Origin: Candidatus Scatomonas merdigallinarum
Lineage (GTDB): Bacteria; Bacillota; Clostridia; Lachnospirales; Lachnospiraceae
Assembly: GCA_018716305.1 (NCBI GenBank)
Contig: DVKB01000031.1
Location: forward strand, 1 to 43,734
Direction: 5' to 3'
DNA length: 43,734 nucleotides
The translations under genes and the position numbers were made by a program. Below, one piece after another: positions 23,901 to 32,852 of this stretch (positions are counted from its first letter, which is position 1; each line of letters begins with the position of its first letter). The notes under the pieces are model-generated. The model worked only from the letters and a program-made list of their open reading frames with translations. It searched no databases and had not been told where the DNA came from.

Positions 23901-25109
23901 ATGAAAAACAACAAAAATATTATTGTTTTCATCACAGTTCTGCTGTTCCTGGGAATGTTCATAGGAAACTACGGGAATTATCAGCTGTCCGCCGTGCCGG
24001 GAAGCGTATATCAGGCATATAGTCTGACAGATATGCAGTTCTCCAGCATTATGACAGCTCCCATGTTCCCCTCGATTTTCCTGAGCATTGTCATAGGAAT
24101 CCTGGTAGACCGTTTCGGAATCTCCAAAATGGTCTCAATCTGCTTTATTGTGGCGGCAGCCGGATTTGTGGTCCGGGTATTTGCCGCGGATTACATGTCC
24201 ATGTTCATCGCCATGGCTATGACGGGAGTGGGCTGCATGATCCTCAACGCCAATCTGGCCAAAATCGTCTCGGCGCTATATCCCATGGAAAAAGTGGGAA
24301 CAGTGGTGGGGATATTGATGGCCGGTTCTACCGGCTCCATGGCGGTAGCCTATGCCACCACCGCCCTGTTCCCCACTCTGGAACTTGCTTTCTGGACAGC
24401 GGCGGCGGTCAGCATCGCGGTAGCGGTTCTGTGGCTGCTGGTGGTGCGGGAGAAACATTTCACCGGAAGCGGAGCCATGCAGGCCGGGGAGACTGTGCCG
24501 GTAGGAAAAGCGCTGGGCACCTGTCTGAAAAGCCGGAATATCTGGCTGGCCGGAATTTCTCTCATGTTCCTGCTGGGAGGAGCTACGGTTATCTCTAATT
24601 TCCAGGTAACGGCTCTGACGGGTCTGAAAGGTTATTCAGAAGCATTCGCGGGAACTTTCGGCACTGTGCTGATGATCGGTTCCATTATTGGTTCCATTTT
24701 TATCCCGGTTCTGGTAGGAAAGCTGGGACGGAAGGTTCCGGTTATGCTGCTGCTCTGCGGTCTGATTGCCTCTGCCTGCATGGTGGGAATCATCACTTTG
24801 CCGGCTGCCGGAATCTATGTGACCAGTTTCCTGAATGGAGCTCTGCGCAGCGGTATCATTGCGGTTATGATGTCTCTGCCGGTTATGTTCCCGGAGATCG
24901 GGCCCAAATATGCCGGCACTGCCGGAGGACTGGCCGTGACCCTGGAGCTTTTGGGAGCGGTGATTATTCCCACCTATATTATTGTTCCCCTGGGCGGCGG
25001 AAACGTGTCCAATTACTTTTATCTAGGATGCGGATGCATGGTGATCGCCAGCCTCATCTGCTTTGTTATGGCTAAGACCTGCGGCGTATACGCAAAAAAT
25101 AAAAATTGA
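23901..25109 (+). CDS. MFS transporter of the UroD methyltransferase locus
   Basis: This 402-residue, 12-helix major facilitator protein is full length. Visible parts include the loop DRFGISKM between helices 2 and 3 and the central hydrophilic loop REKHFTGSGAMQAGETVP. ATG 23901 follows GGAGGG. The UroD-type methyltransferase begins 16 bases after its stop, so it most likely imports the methylated substrate of that enzyme. The substrate is unknown. The 199-base gap 23702-23900 contains the dyad GGTC-N11-GACC and no clear promoter. Confidence 0.85.
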   Translation: MKNNKNIIVFITVLLFLGMFIGNYGNYQLSAVPGSVYQAYSLTDMQFSSIMTAPMFPSIFLSIVIGILVDRFGISKMVSICFIVAAAGFVVRVFAADYMSMFIAMAMTGVGCMILNANLAKIVSALYPMEKVGTVVGILMAGSTGSMAVAYATTALFPTLELAFWTAAAVSIAVAVLWLLVVREKHFTGSGAMQAGETVPVGKALGTCLKSRNIWLAGISLMFLLGGATVISNFQVTALTGLKGYSEAFAGTFGTVLMIGSIIGSIFIPVLVGKLGRKVPVMLLLCGLIASACMVGIITLPAAGIYVTSFLNGALRSGIIAVMMSLPVMFPEIGPKYAGTAGGLAVTLELLGAVIIPTYIIVPLGGGNVSNYFYLGCGCMVIASLICFVMAKTCGVYAKNKN

Positions 25110-25125
25110 AAAGGAGAGAAAACGT

Positions 25126-26109
25126 ATGCTGAACGCAAGAGATAATTTTCTGGAAACCCTGCATCACGGAAAACCGGATGCCTTTGTAAACGAGTGGGAA
25201 CCCTTCGGCTTTGTGTTTGACCCGCTGATGGGAGTAACCTTGATTGCTCAGCCGGGAAAATATGTGGTAGACGGCTGGGGAACCACCATCTACATGGGCG
25301 AAGATGAGCCGGGTGCTATGCCCATTGTGCGGGATGACAATAAAGCGATTCCCGATATTACAGAGTGGAAAAAATATATCAAGTCCCCGGATATTAAACA
25401 AAAACTGGACTGGACGGCGGCAAAAGAGCAGGCGGAGGCTATCCACAAAGAGAATAAGCTGACGGTCTCTCTGATGGCTACCGGTCTGTTTGAACAGTCT
25501 CATTATCTTATGGGATTTGAAGATACTCTGATGAATTTCCTGCTGGAGCCGGAAGCCATGGAAGAGCTGCTGGACTACATCACCGATTACAAACTGACCT
25601 ATGCTCAGATTTTGGTGGAAAATCTGCATCCGGACGTGGTGCTGTTCCACGATGACTGGGGTTCCAAGACCAGCCTTTTCATGTCCCCGGAAGTGTGGAG
25701 AGAGATGCTGAAACCCCGGTACCAGAAAATCTACGGCTATCTCAAGAGCCAGGGAGTGATTATCATCCACCACGCGGACAGTTTCTGCCAGCCCATTGCC
25801 AAGGACATGGTGGATATCCAGATGGATGTGTGGCAGGGAGTTCTGCCTCAGAATGATATCCCGGCCATTCAGAAAGAGACGGAGGGCAAGCTGATCCTTA
25901 TGGGAGGTCTGGACGCTTCTATTATGGATCTGAAGGACTACAGCGAGGATGTGATCCGCGGGGAAGTGGCCAGAGCATGCAGAGAATACGCCCCCGGCGG
26001 AAGCTTTATTCCCTGCCTGACCTACGGCGGAGAGGGAAGTATCTTCGCGGGGGTCAATGATATCATCATGGACGAAATCCGAAACCAGAACAAGCTTTAT
26101 TTTAAGTAA
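25126..26109 (+). CDS. UroD-family corrinoid methyltransferase (MtaA/CmuA-like)
   Basis: The 327-residue protein belongs to the uroporphyrinogen decarboxylase superfamily, in the branch of cobamide methyltransferases. It has FHDDWGSKTSLFMSPEVWREM in the middle, and a possible zinc ligand set H-H-A-D-S-F-C (about 217-223). Heme-type UroD would show different motifs and no link to transporters. It could transfer a methyl group to or from a corrinoid protein, which is not encoded here. ATG 25126 has AAAAGGAG at 25110-25117. It shares an operon with the MFS gene and meets the convergent regulator, with an 8-base overlap. Confidence 0.82.
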   Translation: MLNARDNFLETLHHGKPDAFVNEWEPFGFVFDPLMGVTLIAQPGKYVVDGWGTTIYMGEDEPGAMPIVRDDNKAIPDITEWKKYIKSPDIKQKLDWTAAKEQAEAIHKENKLTVSLMATGLFEQSHYLMGFEDTLMNFLLEPEAMEELLDYITDYKLTYAQILVENLHPDVVLFHDDWGSKTSLFMSPEVWREMLKPRYQKIYGYLKSQGVIIIHHADSFCQPIAKDMVDIQMDVWQGVLPQNDIPAIQKETEGKLILMGGLDASIMDLKDYSEDVIRGEVARACREYAPGGSFIPCLTYGGEGSIFAGVNDIIMDEIRNQNKLYFK

Positions 26110-27598
26110 AAATTCCGGATCCGGAAAGCTCAAGAATTTTATAAGACAGCATCAAATACAGACGGGTGTCCGCGTTTTCCAGGCGGATGCCCGTCAATTT
26201 TTTGATGCGGTTCAGGCGTTTCATCATGGAGGTGCGGTGAATATTCAAAAGTTCCGCGCTTTGAGTAACATTGCAGCCGGTTCGAAGATGGACCTGCAGA
26301 GTGCGGTACAGATCCCCGTCTTTTTCAGTATCATAGTTTTGGAGAATCCGCAGAGCGGGGGAACAAACCTGCAGGGGACCAAAAGGGGCGGCGCAGTGTT
26401 CCAGCAGATAGATATAAGCATAATCCTCAAAACGGTAATGCCAGAAATGCGGGGCGTATTTGTCTCCCAGCCGCAGGGCTTCTCTTGTCTGGTTTAAATA
26501 GAGCGAAAAATCTTCCCGCCCGCAGAAGGAATTGCTGTCCCCTGCTTTTGCCACATGTTCCCTTAAAAAAACAGCCATTTTTTCTTGAAACACGTAGTCC
26601 TCCCCTGAAATCAAGGCCAGATTCCAGACGCAGACAAAATCCTGATCCAGCCGCAGAACACAGGAGTGAGGAAACAGGCTCTGGAGACTGCTGCTGAAAT
26701 ATTTTTCCGCTTCCTCCAGAGGAAAACGGTCATAACAGCGGATCACGCTTAATGCGTAGGTGTCTTCCAGGGACCATTGATGCTGCAGCAGGACCTGAGG
26801 ATCCACATCCCGGTTTCCTTCCAGAAGACAGCGGACGGTAGCCTGAAATTCCCGGCTTTTCATGTGCAGTCCCCGGGAGGAGGGTTCTGATTCAATCATG
26901 GTTTTCAGAGCCACGGCCATGCGGGAAAACAGAATTTCCTGCGGATCCCTATAGGATTCCTCCTCAATACTTCCCAGAATGCGGGCAAAAAACTGTCCGT
27001 CCCGGAACAGATTATAACAGAGCAGGGTCTTTTGCTCATTCTGAAGATAAAAGTGGAAAACATCCTTCTGATCCATACATTTCTTAAAGTCTTCTGTCCA
27101 AATGATTTCCTCCAGATCGGCAAGTTCCAGCCCGTCTCCGGAAAACTTCTGAGAATACAGAGAGTTTTTTGCCACGAAATGAAACTGACTGTCAATGATG
27201 GTGAGAGGCATGTGAAGAATAGGTGTAGACAGTTCCAGCAGGCGGGAGAGTTCCATCCCCTCCGCAAAAGAAAGGGCAAAATTCCACCTTTCATATTCGG
27301 AATACAATTCCTGGATCAGGTTGTAAAAGGCCGGGCTGCTGAGGCAGGAGTTTATGTACAGTCCGTTTTGGGGCGGAAGATCCCCATCGGCGGGATAGTC
27401 GGGAATACATACGGCAGTCACCGGCTGATTCAGGGACTGAAACTGCCGGGCTGTCATCAGATACAAAGTTTCCGGTTCCAGCCGGGCCTGGGGATCATAC
27501 ATGCGCCAGGAGGTAAAGCGGCAATTTCCCGCGTTCCGCATTCTGACCTTGCGGATGCCGTGAAAACATAACTGATATTGGAGATAAGAAAGATGCAC
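26102..27598 (-). CDS. PucR/CdaR-like HTH regulator
   Basis: The 498-residue protein ends with the PucR-type helix-turn-helix (LRTGCNVTQSAELLNIHRTSMMKRL, about 445-475) and has a long N-terminal sensory part of unknown fold. I set the start at GTG 27598, since AAAGGAG (27613-27607) is 8 bases away and alignment with the related regulator at 39909 begins at exactly this residue. The ATG at 27634 lies in a TATAAT promoter and has no ribosome binding site. It faces the MFS-UroD pair tail to tail and probably controls it. Whether it activates or represses is unknown. Confidence 0.83.
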   Translation of the reverse strand: MHLSYLQYQLCFHGIRKVRMRNAGNCRFTSWRMYDPQARLEPETLYLMTARQFQSLNQPVTAVCIPDYPADGDLPPQNGLYINSCLSSPAFYNLIQELYSEYERWNFALSFAEGMELSRLLELSTPILHMPLTIIDSQFHFVAKNSLYSQKFSGDGLELADLEEIIWTEDFKKCMDQKDVFHFYLQNEQKTLLCYNLFRDGQFFARILGSIEEESYRDPQEILFSRMAVALKTMIESEPSSRGLHMKSREFQATVRCLLEGNRDVDPQVLLQHQWSLEDTYALSVIRCYDRFPLEEAEKYFSSSLQSLFPHSCVLRLDQDFVCVWNLALISGEDYVFQEKMAVFLREHVAKAGDSNSFCGREDFSLYLNQTREALRLGDKYAPHFWHYRFEDYAYIYLLEHCAAPFGPLQVCSPALRILQNYDTEKDGDLYRTLQVHLRTGCNVTQSAELLNIHRTSMMKRLNRIKKLTGIRLENADTRLYLMLSYKILELSGSGIFT

Positions 27599-27625
27599 AG
27601 GGGTGGCTCCTTTCAGTTTTTTTAA

Positions 27626-27676
27626 ATTATACATGGAAGCGGCGGTCTTGTAAATCAGCGGGAGAAAAGATATAAT
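27626..27676. promoter_or_regulatory. back-to-back promoters of the PucR-like and GNAT genes
   Basis: Minus strand: TTTACA (27654-27649), 17 bases, TATAAT (27631-27626) for the regulator. Plus strand: TTGTAA (27648-27653), 17 bases, TATAAT (27671-27676) for the GNAT gene. The two -35 boxes coincide, so only one polymerase can bind at a time. Confidence 0.7.
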
Positions 27677-27695
27677 CCTGAGGGAGGAAAAGAGA

Positions 27696-28115
27696 ATGGA
27701 AATCCAAGTATATCATACCCTGCCGGAAGCGGCCAGGCAGATCCGGCAGGAGGTTTTTGTAGAGGAACAGCACTTTCAGGAGGAATTTGACGGGATCGAT
27801 GGCCGGGCCCTGCATCTGATTCTTTATCAGGATGGGGTTGCCGCGGGCACCTGCCGGGTTTTTCAGGGAAGGGAGCCGGGCGAGTATCTGGTGGGGAGGA
27901 TTGCGGTGCGGAAGTCTTTCCGGGGACAGAATCTGGGAGCTGCTCTCCTGGAGGCAGCAGAGCAGGAGATATGGAAAGCAGGCGGCAGCAGCGTCCGGCT
28001 GCACGCCCAGCAGAGAGCGTCGGGGTTTTATGAGAAACAGGGGTACGAGCCCTACGGACCGGTGGAGTACGAAGAGTACTGTCCCCATATCTGGATGAAA
28101 AAGAAACTTTTATAG
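27696..28115 (+). CDS. GNAT acetyltransferase (ElaA/YjcF-like)
   Basis: The 139-residue protein matches the small GNAT group with the N-terminal IRQEVFVEEQHFQEEFDGID segment and the acetyl-CoA loop IAVRKSFRGQNLGAALLEA (R-x-x-G-x-G/A type), then LHAQQRASGFYEKQGYEPYG. The substrate is not known. Start 27696 is preceded by AGGGAGG. It has its own promoter and terminator. Confidence 0.87.
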   Translation: MEIQVYHTLPEAARQIRQEVFVEEQHFQEEFDGIDGRALHLILYQDGVAAGTCRVFQGREPGEYLVGRIAVRKSFRGQNLGAALLEAAEQEIWKAGGSSVRLHAQQRASGFYEKQGYEPYGPVEYEEYCPHIWMKKKLL

Positions 28116-28130
28116 AAAAGAGTAAATGCA

Positions 28131-28171
28131 GGCGGTTCTGCCATGGAAAGATGGCGGAACCGCCGAATTTT
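28131..28171 (+). terminator. terminator after the GNAT gene
   Basis: A 14-bp stem (28131-28144 with 28151-28164, one G-T pair), a 6-base loop and GAATTTT. The T-run is weak. Confidence 0.6.
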
Positions 28172-28281
28172 ATGCGGAGAATTTAACAATTCATTTATAA
28201 ATGATCCGCATTTATGAAAAAATAAAGCAGTATCCTGACGGGGAACCGTAAGGATGATTCTTGCAGAAAGGAATTTCAGAT

Positions 28282-28818
28282 ATGGAAAAGAAAAAAATAC
28301 TGCTGCTGCTCAGCAAGTTTTCGGATTTTAAATCAAGAGCCATCGGATTTCTGACGGGATTTTATTTCACCCACGCCTCCATCGGGCTGGGAGAGGACAA
28401 AAATACTTTTTACAGTTTTGTGGATAAGGGTTTTATCGTGGAAAAGATTTCCCGCTATGTACGGCCGGACAAAACCTCCGCCCCCTGCGAACTGTATGAG
28501 GCGGAAGTATCCGATGAGGTATACGAGGAGGTCAAAGACACGCTGTCCGGATTTGTGAAAAGAAAAGCCAGCCTTCACTATTCGCTGCCGGGACTGCTTC
28601 TGAGCCTGCTGCATATTCCCCACAAAAGCCGCCGCCGCTTTTTCTGCTCCCAGTTTGTGGCGGAGGTGCTGGGAAAATGCAGGGCCGCCCGGCTGAAGAA
28701 AAGCAGTTCTCTGTACTTTCCCAGAGATTTAAGAAAGATGCCGGAGATGCGGATGATATTTCGGGGAAACATGAAGGGCATGTTGGATCAGTTTCACCCG
28801 GAACTTGCTGTTTCATAA
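28282..28818 (+). CDS. putative YiiX/YebB-like permuted papain-fold hydrolase
   Basis: The 178-residue cytoplasmic-looking protein has a histidine in FYFTHASIGLGE (about 29-40) and a cysteine in RFFCSQFVAEVLG (about 121-133). The order His before Cys, with these flanking residues, resembles the permuted NlpC/P60-like YiiX/YebB group of cysteine peptidases or amidases. There is no signal peptide. I chose ATG 28282; the TTG at 28261 is an alternative. AGAAAGGA lies at 28265-28272. The family call is by pattern only and needs a fold prediction. Confidence 0.55.
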   Translation: MEKKKILLLLSKFSDFKSRAIGFLTGFYFTHASIGLGEDKNTFYSFVDKGFIVEKISRYVRPDKTSAPCELYEAEVSDEVYEEVKDTLSGFVKRKASLHYSLPGLLLSLLHIPHKSRRRFFCSQFVAEVLGKCRAARLKKSSSLYFPRDLRKMPEMRMIFRGNMKGMLDQFHPELAVS

Positions 28819-28888
28819 TTCATTAACAACTGAATAAAGGCTGTTAAATGCCGGCAGGGTATGATGGCCGGGAAAGGAGAAAAGAACC

Positions 28889-29755
28889 ATGAGCAATCTT
28901 GTGATCACTGTGGAGTCCGGCTCGGACCTGACCGAGGAAATGGCCCGGCAGTACGGGATTTTTATCGTGCCCATGTATGTGCAGTTCAAAGATGAGACCA
29001 GGGCGGACGGCAGCTTTCCGGCCTCCGATGTCTGCCGTTATTTTAAAGAGACGGGAAAGGTCCCCAAGACCAGCGGCAGTTCCCCGGAGGACTACAGAAA
29101 AGTATTCGATGAGATCCACCGCAAGTGGCCGGAAAAGAAGATTTTGCACCTGGCCTATTCGGCGGTGACTACCTGCAGCTATCAGAGCGCGCAGATCGCC
29201 GCGGAGGGCTGGGATTATGTGGCCTGCCTGGACACGAAGCATGTATCGGCAGGGCTGACGGCGGCGGTGACTGCCGTGGCCCGCAGGCTTCAGGAAAAAG
29301 AGGAGTGGGAACTGCGGGAGGCGGTCCGGGAGGCGGAAAAAATTACCGGCAGGGTGCGCATGTGTTTTCTGCCCGATCATCTTACCTACCTCCGGGCAGG
29401 GGGACGCTGCGGCAATCTTACAGCTCTTTGCGGCAACCTGCTGCAGATCCATCCCCGGATCGAGCTGCTGGAGGGCTATCTGAAGGCTACAAAAAAATAT
29501 CGGGGTTCCATGAAAAAGCTGGTTCCCAGGCTGATCCGGGATTATTCCGCCCAGGAGGAACTGGAACGGAGCGAGATCTGGCTTCTGCATACGGTGGAAT
29601 TTCCGGAGGAGATCCGGCAGGCGGCCACGGAAACGGCCCGGGAAGAGGGCTTCCGGACCATTCACTGGATGGAGGCAAAAGGGGTCATCACCGTCCACGG
29701 AGGACCGGGCGCTTTTGCTATGGCCGGCTATGCTTCCGGGGTACACAGATCCTAG
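28889..29755 (+). CDS. DegV-family fatty-acid-binding protein
   Basis: The 288-residue protein shows the DegV layout: VITVESGSDLTEEMARQYGIFIVPMYV at the N-terminus, the lipid-contacting TSGSSPEDY (about 61-69), LAYSAVTTCSYQSA and a C-terminal GGPGAFAM. DegV proteins bind fatty acids, and some act as FakB carriers that present them to the FakA kinase. There is no fakA in the window. The start ATG 28889 has GGAAAGGAG (28871-28879) upstream. It precedes the two-component genes but has no overlap with them. Confidence 0.9.
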   Translation: MSNLVITVESGSDLTEEMARQYGIFIVPMYVQFKDETRADGSFPASDVCRYFKETGKVPKTSGSSPEDYRKVFDEIHRKWPEKKILHLAYSAVTTCSYQSAQIAAEGWDYVACLDTKHVSAGLTAAVTAVARRLQEKEEWELREAVREAEKITGRVRMCFLPDHLTYLRAGGRCGNLTALCGNLLQIHPRIELLEGYLKATKKYRGSMKKLVPRLIRDYSAQEELERSEIWLLHTVEFPEEIRQAATETAREEGFRTIHWMEAKGVITVHGGPGAFAMAGYASGVHRS

Positions 29756-29815
29756 ACAGGGCTGGAAAATCCCCCGGGATTTGTGTATAGTAGGGGGCAG
29801 AAGGGAGAAAGGGAT

Positions 29816-30487
29816 ATGCTGAAAATACTTGTAGTGGAAGACGATGAAAAACTGAATCAGATTATCTGTACGTATCTGGCCCGTAACCAGTATCAGCCCA
29901 CGGGCTGCTTCAATGCCGAAGAGGCCTACGATGCCTTAAGCGCCGGGGATTACAGCCTGATTATCTCTGATATTATGATGCCGAAGATCAACGGCTTTGA
30001 ATTCGTGCAGACCGTCCGGGAGACCAACCCGGAGATCCCCATTCTGTTTGTGACGGCTCTGGACGATATGCCCTCCAAGATCAAGGGCTTCCATTCCGGG
30101 GTGGACGACTACATGGTGAAGCCCATTGAGATGGATGAATTGATTCTTCGGGTGGAGGCGCTGCTTCGGAGAGCAAAGATAGAAAGTGAAAAGAAGCTGG
30201 AGATCGGCGAACTGGAGCTGGTGCGGGACGAGATGACCGCCTATCTGAAGGGGGAGGAGATTTCCCTGCTGCCCCGGGAGTTCAGCGTACTGTACAAGCT
30301 GCTGTCCCATCCCCGGAAGGTCTTTACCAGAAGCGAGCTGCTGAATGAGTACTGGGATATGGACAATGATTCCGGCCTGCGGACCGTGGACGTCTATGTG
30401 GCGCGGCTGCGGAATAAACTGGCGGCCTGTAAAGATTTTGAGATCGTGACGGTTCACGGCTTCGGATATAAGGCGGTGCTGAAATGA
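29816..30487 (+). CDS. OmpR-family response regulator
   Basis: The 223-residue protein has a receiver domain with the acidic pair ED at 8-9, phospho-acceptor D52 in SDIMMPKINGF, and the conserved lysine in DDYMVKPI. The C-terminal winged helix (about 130-223, with DVYVARLRNKL and IVTVHGFGYKA) is OmpR/PhoB-like. ATG 29816 follows AGAAAGGG; an earlier in-frame start at 29783 lies in the likely -10 region (TATAGT 29786-29791). The stop overlaps the kinase ATG by four bases. Confidence 0.93.
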   Translation: MLKILVVEDDEKLNQIICTYLARNQYQPTGCFNAEEAYDALSAGDYSLIISDIMMPKINGFEFVQTVRETNPEIPILFVTALDDMPSKIKGFHSGVDDYMVKPIEMDELILRVEALLRRAKIESEKKLEIGELELVRDEMTAYLKGEEISLLPREFSVLYKLLSHPRKVFTRSELLNEYWDMDNDSGLRTVDVYVARLRNKLAACKDFEIVTVHGFGYKAVLK

Positions 30488-31575
30488 AAAGAAATCCGGT
30501 AGATAAACTGATCACCTCCCGATATGAGGACAAGAGAATCAACGCGCCTCTGATTTCCTGGAAGGTCTATCTGATCCTGCTGGGAATTGAGGTGTGCATT
30601 ATGGCCATCCACACGGCCACGGTTACCATATGGATGAATAAGATTCCTGAGCAGTTCCCCATCCTGCTGGTGGTGGTGTTTTACTATATGCTTCTTTCCT
30701 CTCTGGTGCTCGCCCTGTTGTTCGGGGTGCTGAAGCGGTATGTTTTCGGCAAACCTCTGAAGCGGATTGCCGCGGCGGCCAGGAAAGTCGCAGCCGGAGA
30801 ATTCTCCGTGCGCATTGATCCCATTCGCCGGGACGGAAAGAAAGATGAAGTGGAAGTGCTGATTGATGATTTCAATACAATGGCCAGGGAACTGGAGAGC
30901 ATTGAGATGCTGAAAAATGATTTTATTTCCAATGTCTCCCATGAGATCAAAACGCCCTTGTCCGTGATCCAGAGTTACGCGGGGCTGATGAAGGATCCGG
31001 GCCTTTCCCGGCAGGAACGGGAACAGTACGCCGACACCGTGATCCGCACCACCCGGAAATTAAATCATCTGGTGGTTAATGTGCTGCGGCTGTCTAAATT
31101 GCAGATCCAGGACGCAGCGCCGGAGACTTCCGTGTACCAGCTGGGGGAGCAGATCCGCCAGTGCGCCCTGGGCTTTATGGATCAGTGGGAAGCAAAGGGG
31201 ATCCGGCTGCGGATGGATGTGGAGGACGTGGCCGTGCGGACGGACCGCTCCCTTATGGAACTGGTCTGGAACAATCTGCTGTCCAACGCGGTGAAATTTA
31301 CCGGGGAGGGCGGAAGCATCTGTGTAAGATCCAGAGTGCGGGAGGAGCGGGTAAAGGTGGAAATCCGGGATACAGGATGCGGGATTCCCCGGGAAGCACT
31401 GTCCCGGATCTTTGATAAATTTTACCAGGGGGACACTTCCCACGCCACCGAGGGCAACGGTCTGGGCCTGGCCCTGGTGAAGCGGATCCTGGATCTGGTT
31501 TCCGGAGAAATCCGGGTGGAGAGTCATCCGGGAGAGGGATCCGTGTTTACGGTGATCCTCCCCCTGGGCATATAA
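30484..31575 (+). CDS. membrane sensor histidine kinase
   Basis: The 363-residue kinase has two membrane helices (about 22-45 and 60-80) with a very short external loop, a HAMP domain (about 81-135), the phospho-acceptor H153 in NVSHEIKTPLSV, N-box NNLLSNAVKF, and G-boxes DTGCGIP and GNGLGLALVKRI. The short external loop suggests sensing within or near the membrane. The signal is unknown. It is translationally coupled to the upstream response regulator. Confidence 0.93.
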   Translation: MKRNPVDKLITSRYEDKRINAPLISWKVYLILLGIEVCIMAIHTATVTIWMNKIPEQFPILLVVVFYYMLLSSLVLALLFGVLKRYVFGKPLKRIAAAARKVAAGEFSVRIDPIRRDGKKDEVEVLIDDFNTMARELESIEMLKNDFISNVSHEIKTPLSVIQSYAGLMKDPGLSRQEREQYADTVIRTTRKLNHLVVNVLRLSKLQIQDAAPETSVYQLGEQIRQCALGFMDQWEAKGIRLRMDVEDVAVRTDRSLMELVWNNLLSNAVKFTGEGGSICVRSRVREERVKVEIRDTGCGIPREALSRIFDKFYQGDTSHATEGNGLGLALVKRILDLVSGEIRVESHPGEGSVFTVILPLGI

Positions 31576-31580
31576 AAAAT

Positions 31581-32606
31581 TCAGTCGGTGGTCTGCCGCC
31601 GGATCAGTTCCGGGGGAATGATTTTATGGACCGGTTCCTTCAGTGGCTCCGGTCTTCTTTTTTTGCGCTCTTCCATCATGGAGGACAAAAGCTCCATGGC
31701 CGTCCCTGCTATGACGGAGATCTGCTGTCCCACGGTGCTGGTGGGGATCACGGCCTCCCGGGAAATGGGAGAGTTGTCAAAGCCTAAGAGCCGGTAGGAC
31801 TCCGGCAGTTTTCCGTACTTCTGAAACAGAAGATTCAAAAGTACATTGGTATGGGTATCGTTGGGCATAAAAATGCCTTTTTTTTCGTTGGGATATTTCT
31901 GTTCCAGAGTTTCCAGGAGCTTCAGGATCCCCGCCCGGTTTTCCTCAAAGGTATTTCCCAGATCTGTCAGGATCAGGTCGTAGGGCAGATGAAATTTTTC
32001 ACAGGTATCCACGAAGCCGCGGATACGGCCGGAGGCAGGAGCGGTATCCGGCAGATCCGCGTTCACATGGATCAGGATGCCGCAGCTGCTTTCCTTCAGC
32101 AGGCTGGCGGCCTGGACGCCCCCCAGATAGTTATCTGTATTTACACTGCAGATATACTGATCCTCCCGCTCAATGCCCACCACGGGAATGCCGCAGGCGG
32201 CCAGCTCGCTCGAGGGGATGGTGGGACTTAAGACGATCATGCCCTCGATGTTGTAGGCCAGGAGTTCCTTAATGTATTTCCGCTCCACATCAGCCTTGGA
32301 ATTTCCGGCGAAGACCAGGAATTTGTAGCCGTAGGTCTCATAGGTGGAAAGAATCTGATTTAACATTTCCGAGTAAAAATGCATGTAGAGGTTGGGAATC
32401 AGGATTCCCACGAATTCCGTCTTACCGCTGGCCAGGATGCGGCCGATCTTGTTCTCCTTATAGTCCAGATCTACCAGAGCCTGAGCGATTTTCTGCTGAT
32501 TTTCCAGAGTCAGAGAATCCGGGTCGTTGAAATACCGGGAAATGGTGGTCTTGGAAAAATTTGTATAGGCGGCGATATCCGCGAAGGTCACTTTTTTTTT
32601 CGTCAT
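31581..32606 (-). CDS. LacI-family sugar regulator
   Basis: The 341-residue protein has the LacI helix-turn-helix (FADIAAYTNFSKTTISRYFN, 8-27), the hinge and the periplasmic-binding-like effector domain (VGILIPNLYMHFYSEML onward). It is divergent from the GH32 locus and both promoters hold ACCGGT-type palindromes, so it most likely represses sucrose or fructan utilisation. The effector sugar is not known. Convergent with the histidine kinase; the gap is five bases. Confidence 0.9.
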   Translation of the reverse strand: MTKKKVTFADIAAYTNFSKTTISRYFNDPDSLTLENQQKIAQALVDLDYKENKIGRILASGKTEFVGILIPNLYMHFYSEMLNQILSTYETYGYKFLVFAGNSKADVERKYIKELLAYNIEGMIVLSPTIPSSELAACGIPVVGIEREDQYICSVNTDNYLGGVQAASLLKESSCGILIHVNADLPDTAPASGRIRGFVDTCEKFHLPYDLILTDLGNTFEENRAGILKLLETLEQKYPNEKKGIFMPNDTHTNVLLNLLFQKYGKLPESYRLLGFDNSPISREAVIPTSTVGQQISVIAGTAMELLSSMMEERKKRRPEPLKEPVHKIIPPELIRRQTTD

Positions 32607-32631
32607 TGCTGTCGTTCCTTTCTGTGTCTTT

Positions 32632-32677
32632 ATGATACCAGATTCCCATGGGAAAATTCAATAAAATAACCGGTTAT
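32632..32677 (-). promoter_or_regulatory. lacI promoter and operator
   Basis: On the minus strand TTGAAT (32661-32656), 18 bases, TATCAT (32637-32632). A perfect 12-bp palindrome ATAACCGGTTAT lies at 32666-32677, just upstream of the -35 box. Confidence 0.55.
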
Positions 32678-32751
32678 GGAATCGGTTTTGTGAAACCTGT
32701 ACAGAATTCGGGAAGGCAAACTGGGACATGTGCTGAAAAAGAAATTTACTA

Positions 32752-32826
32752 TTGAAAGCAGGCAGGGCAGGGAGTATGATAAGCATAAAGGAACCGGTTA
32801 CTTAACCGGTAACGAAAACGGTTTCG
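32752..32826 (+). promoter_or_regulatory. promoter and operators of the GH32 operon
   Basis: TTGAAA (32752-32757), 17 bases, TATGAT (32775-32780). Just after the expected start point lies ACCGGTTACTTAACCGGT (32793-32810), a perfect 8-bp-arm palindrome with a 2-base centre. CGAAA/TTTCG arms at 32813-32826 form a second, cre-like dyad. Position downstream of the start suits LacI-type repression. Confidence 0.65.
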
Positions 32827-32852
32827 AAACAAGAGAAAAAGGAGGAGAGAAC

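Noticed and set aside
26112-26125. Palindrome TTCCGGATCCGGAA at the convergent gene ends
   Set aside because: It lies in the coding 3' end of the PucR-like gene and has no T-run; probably incidental in this GC-rich codon context.
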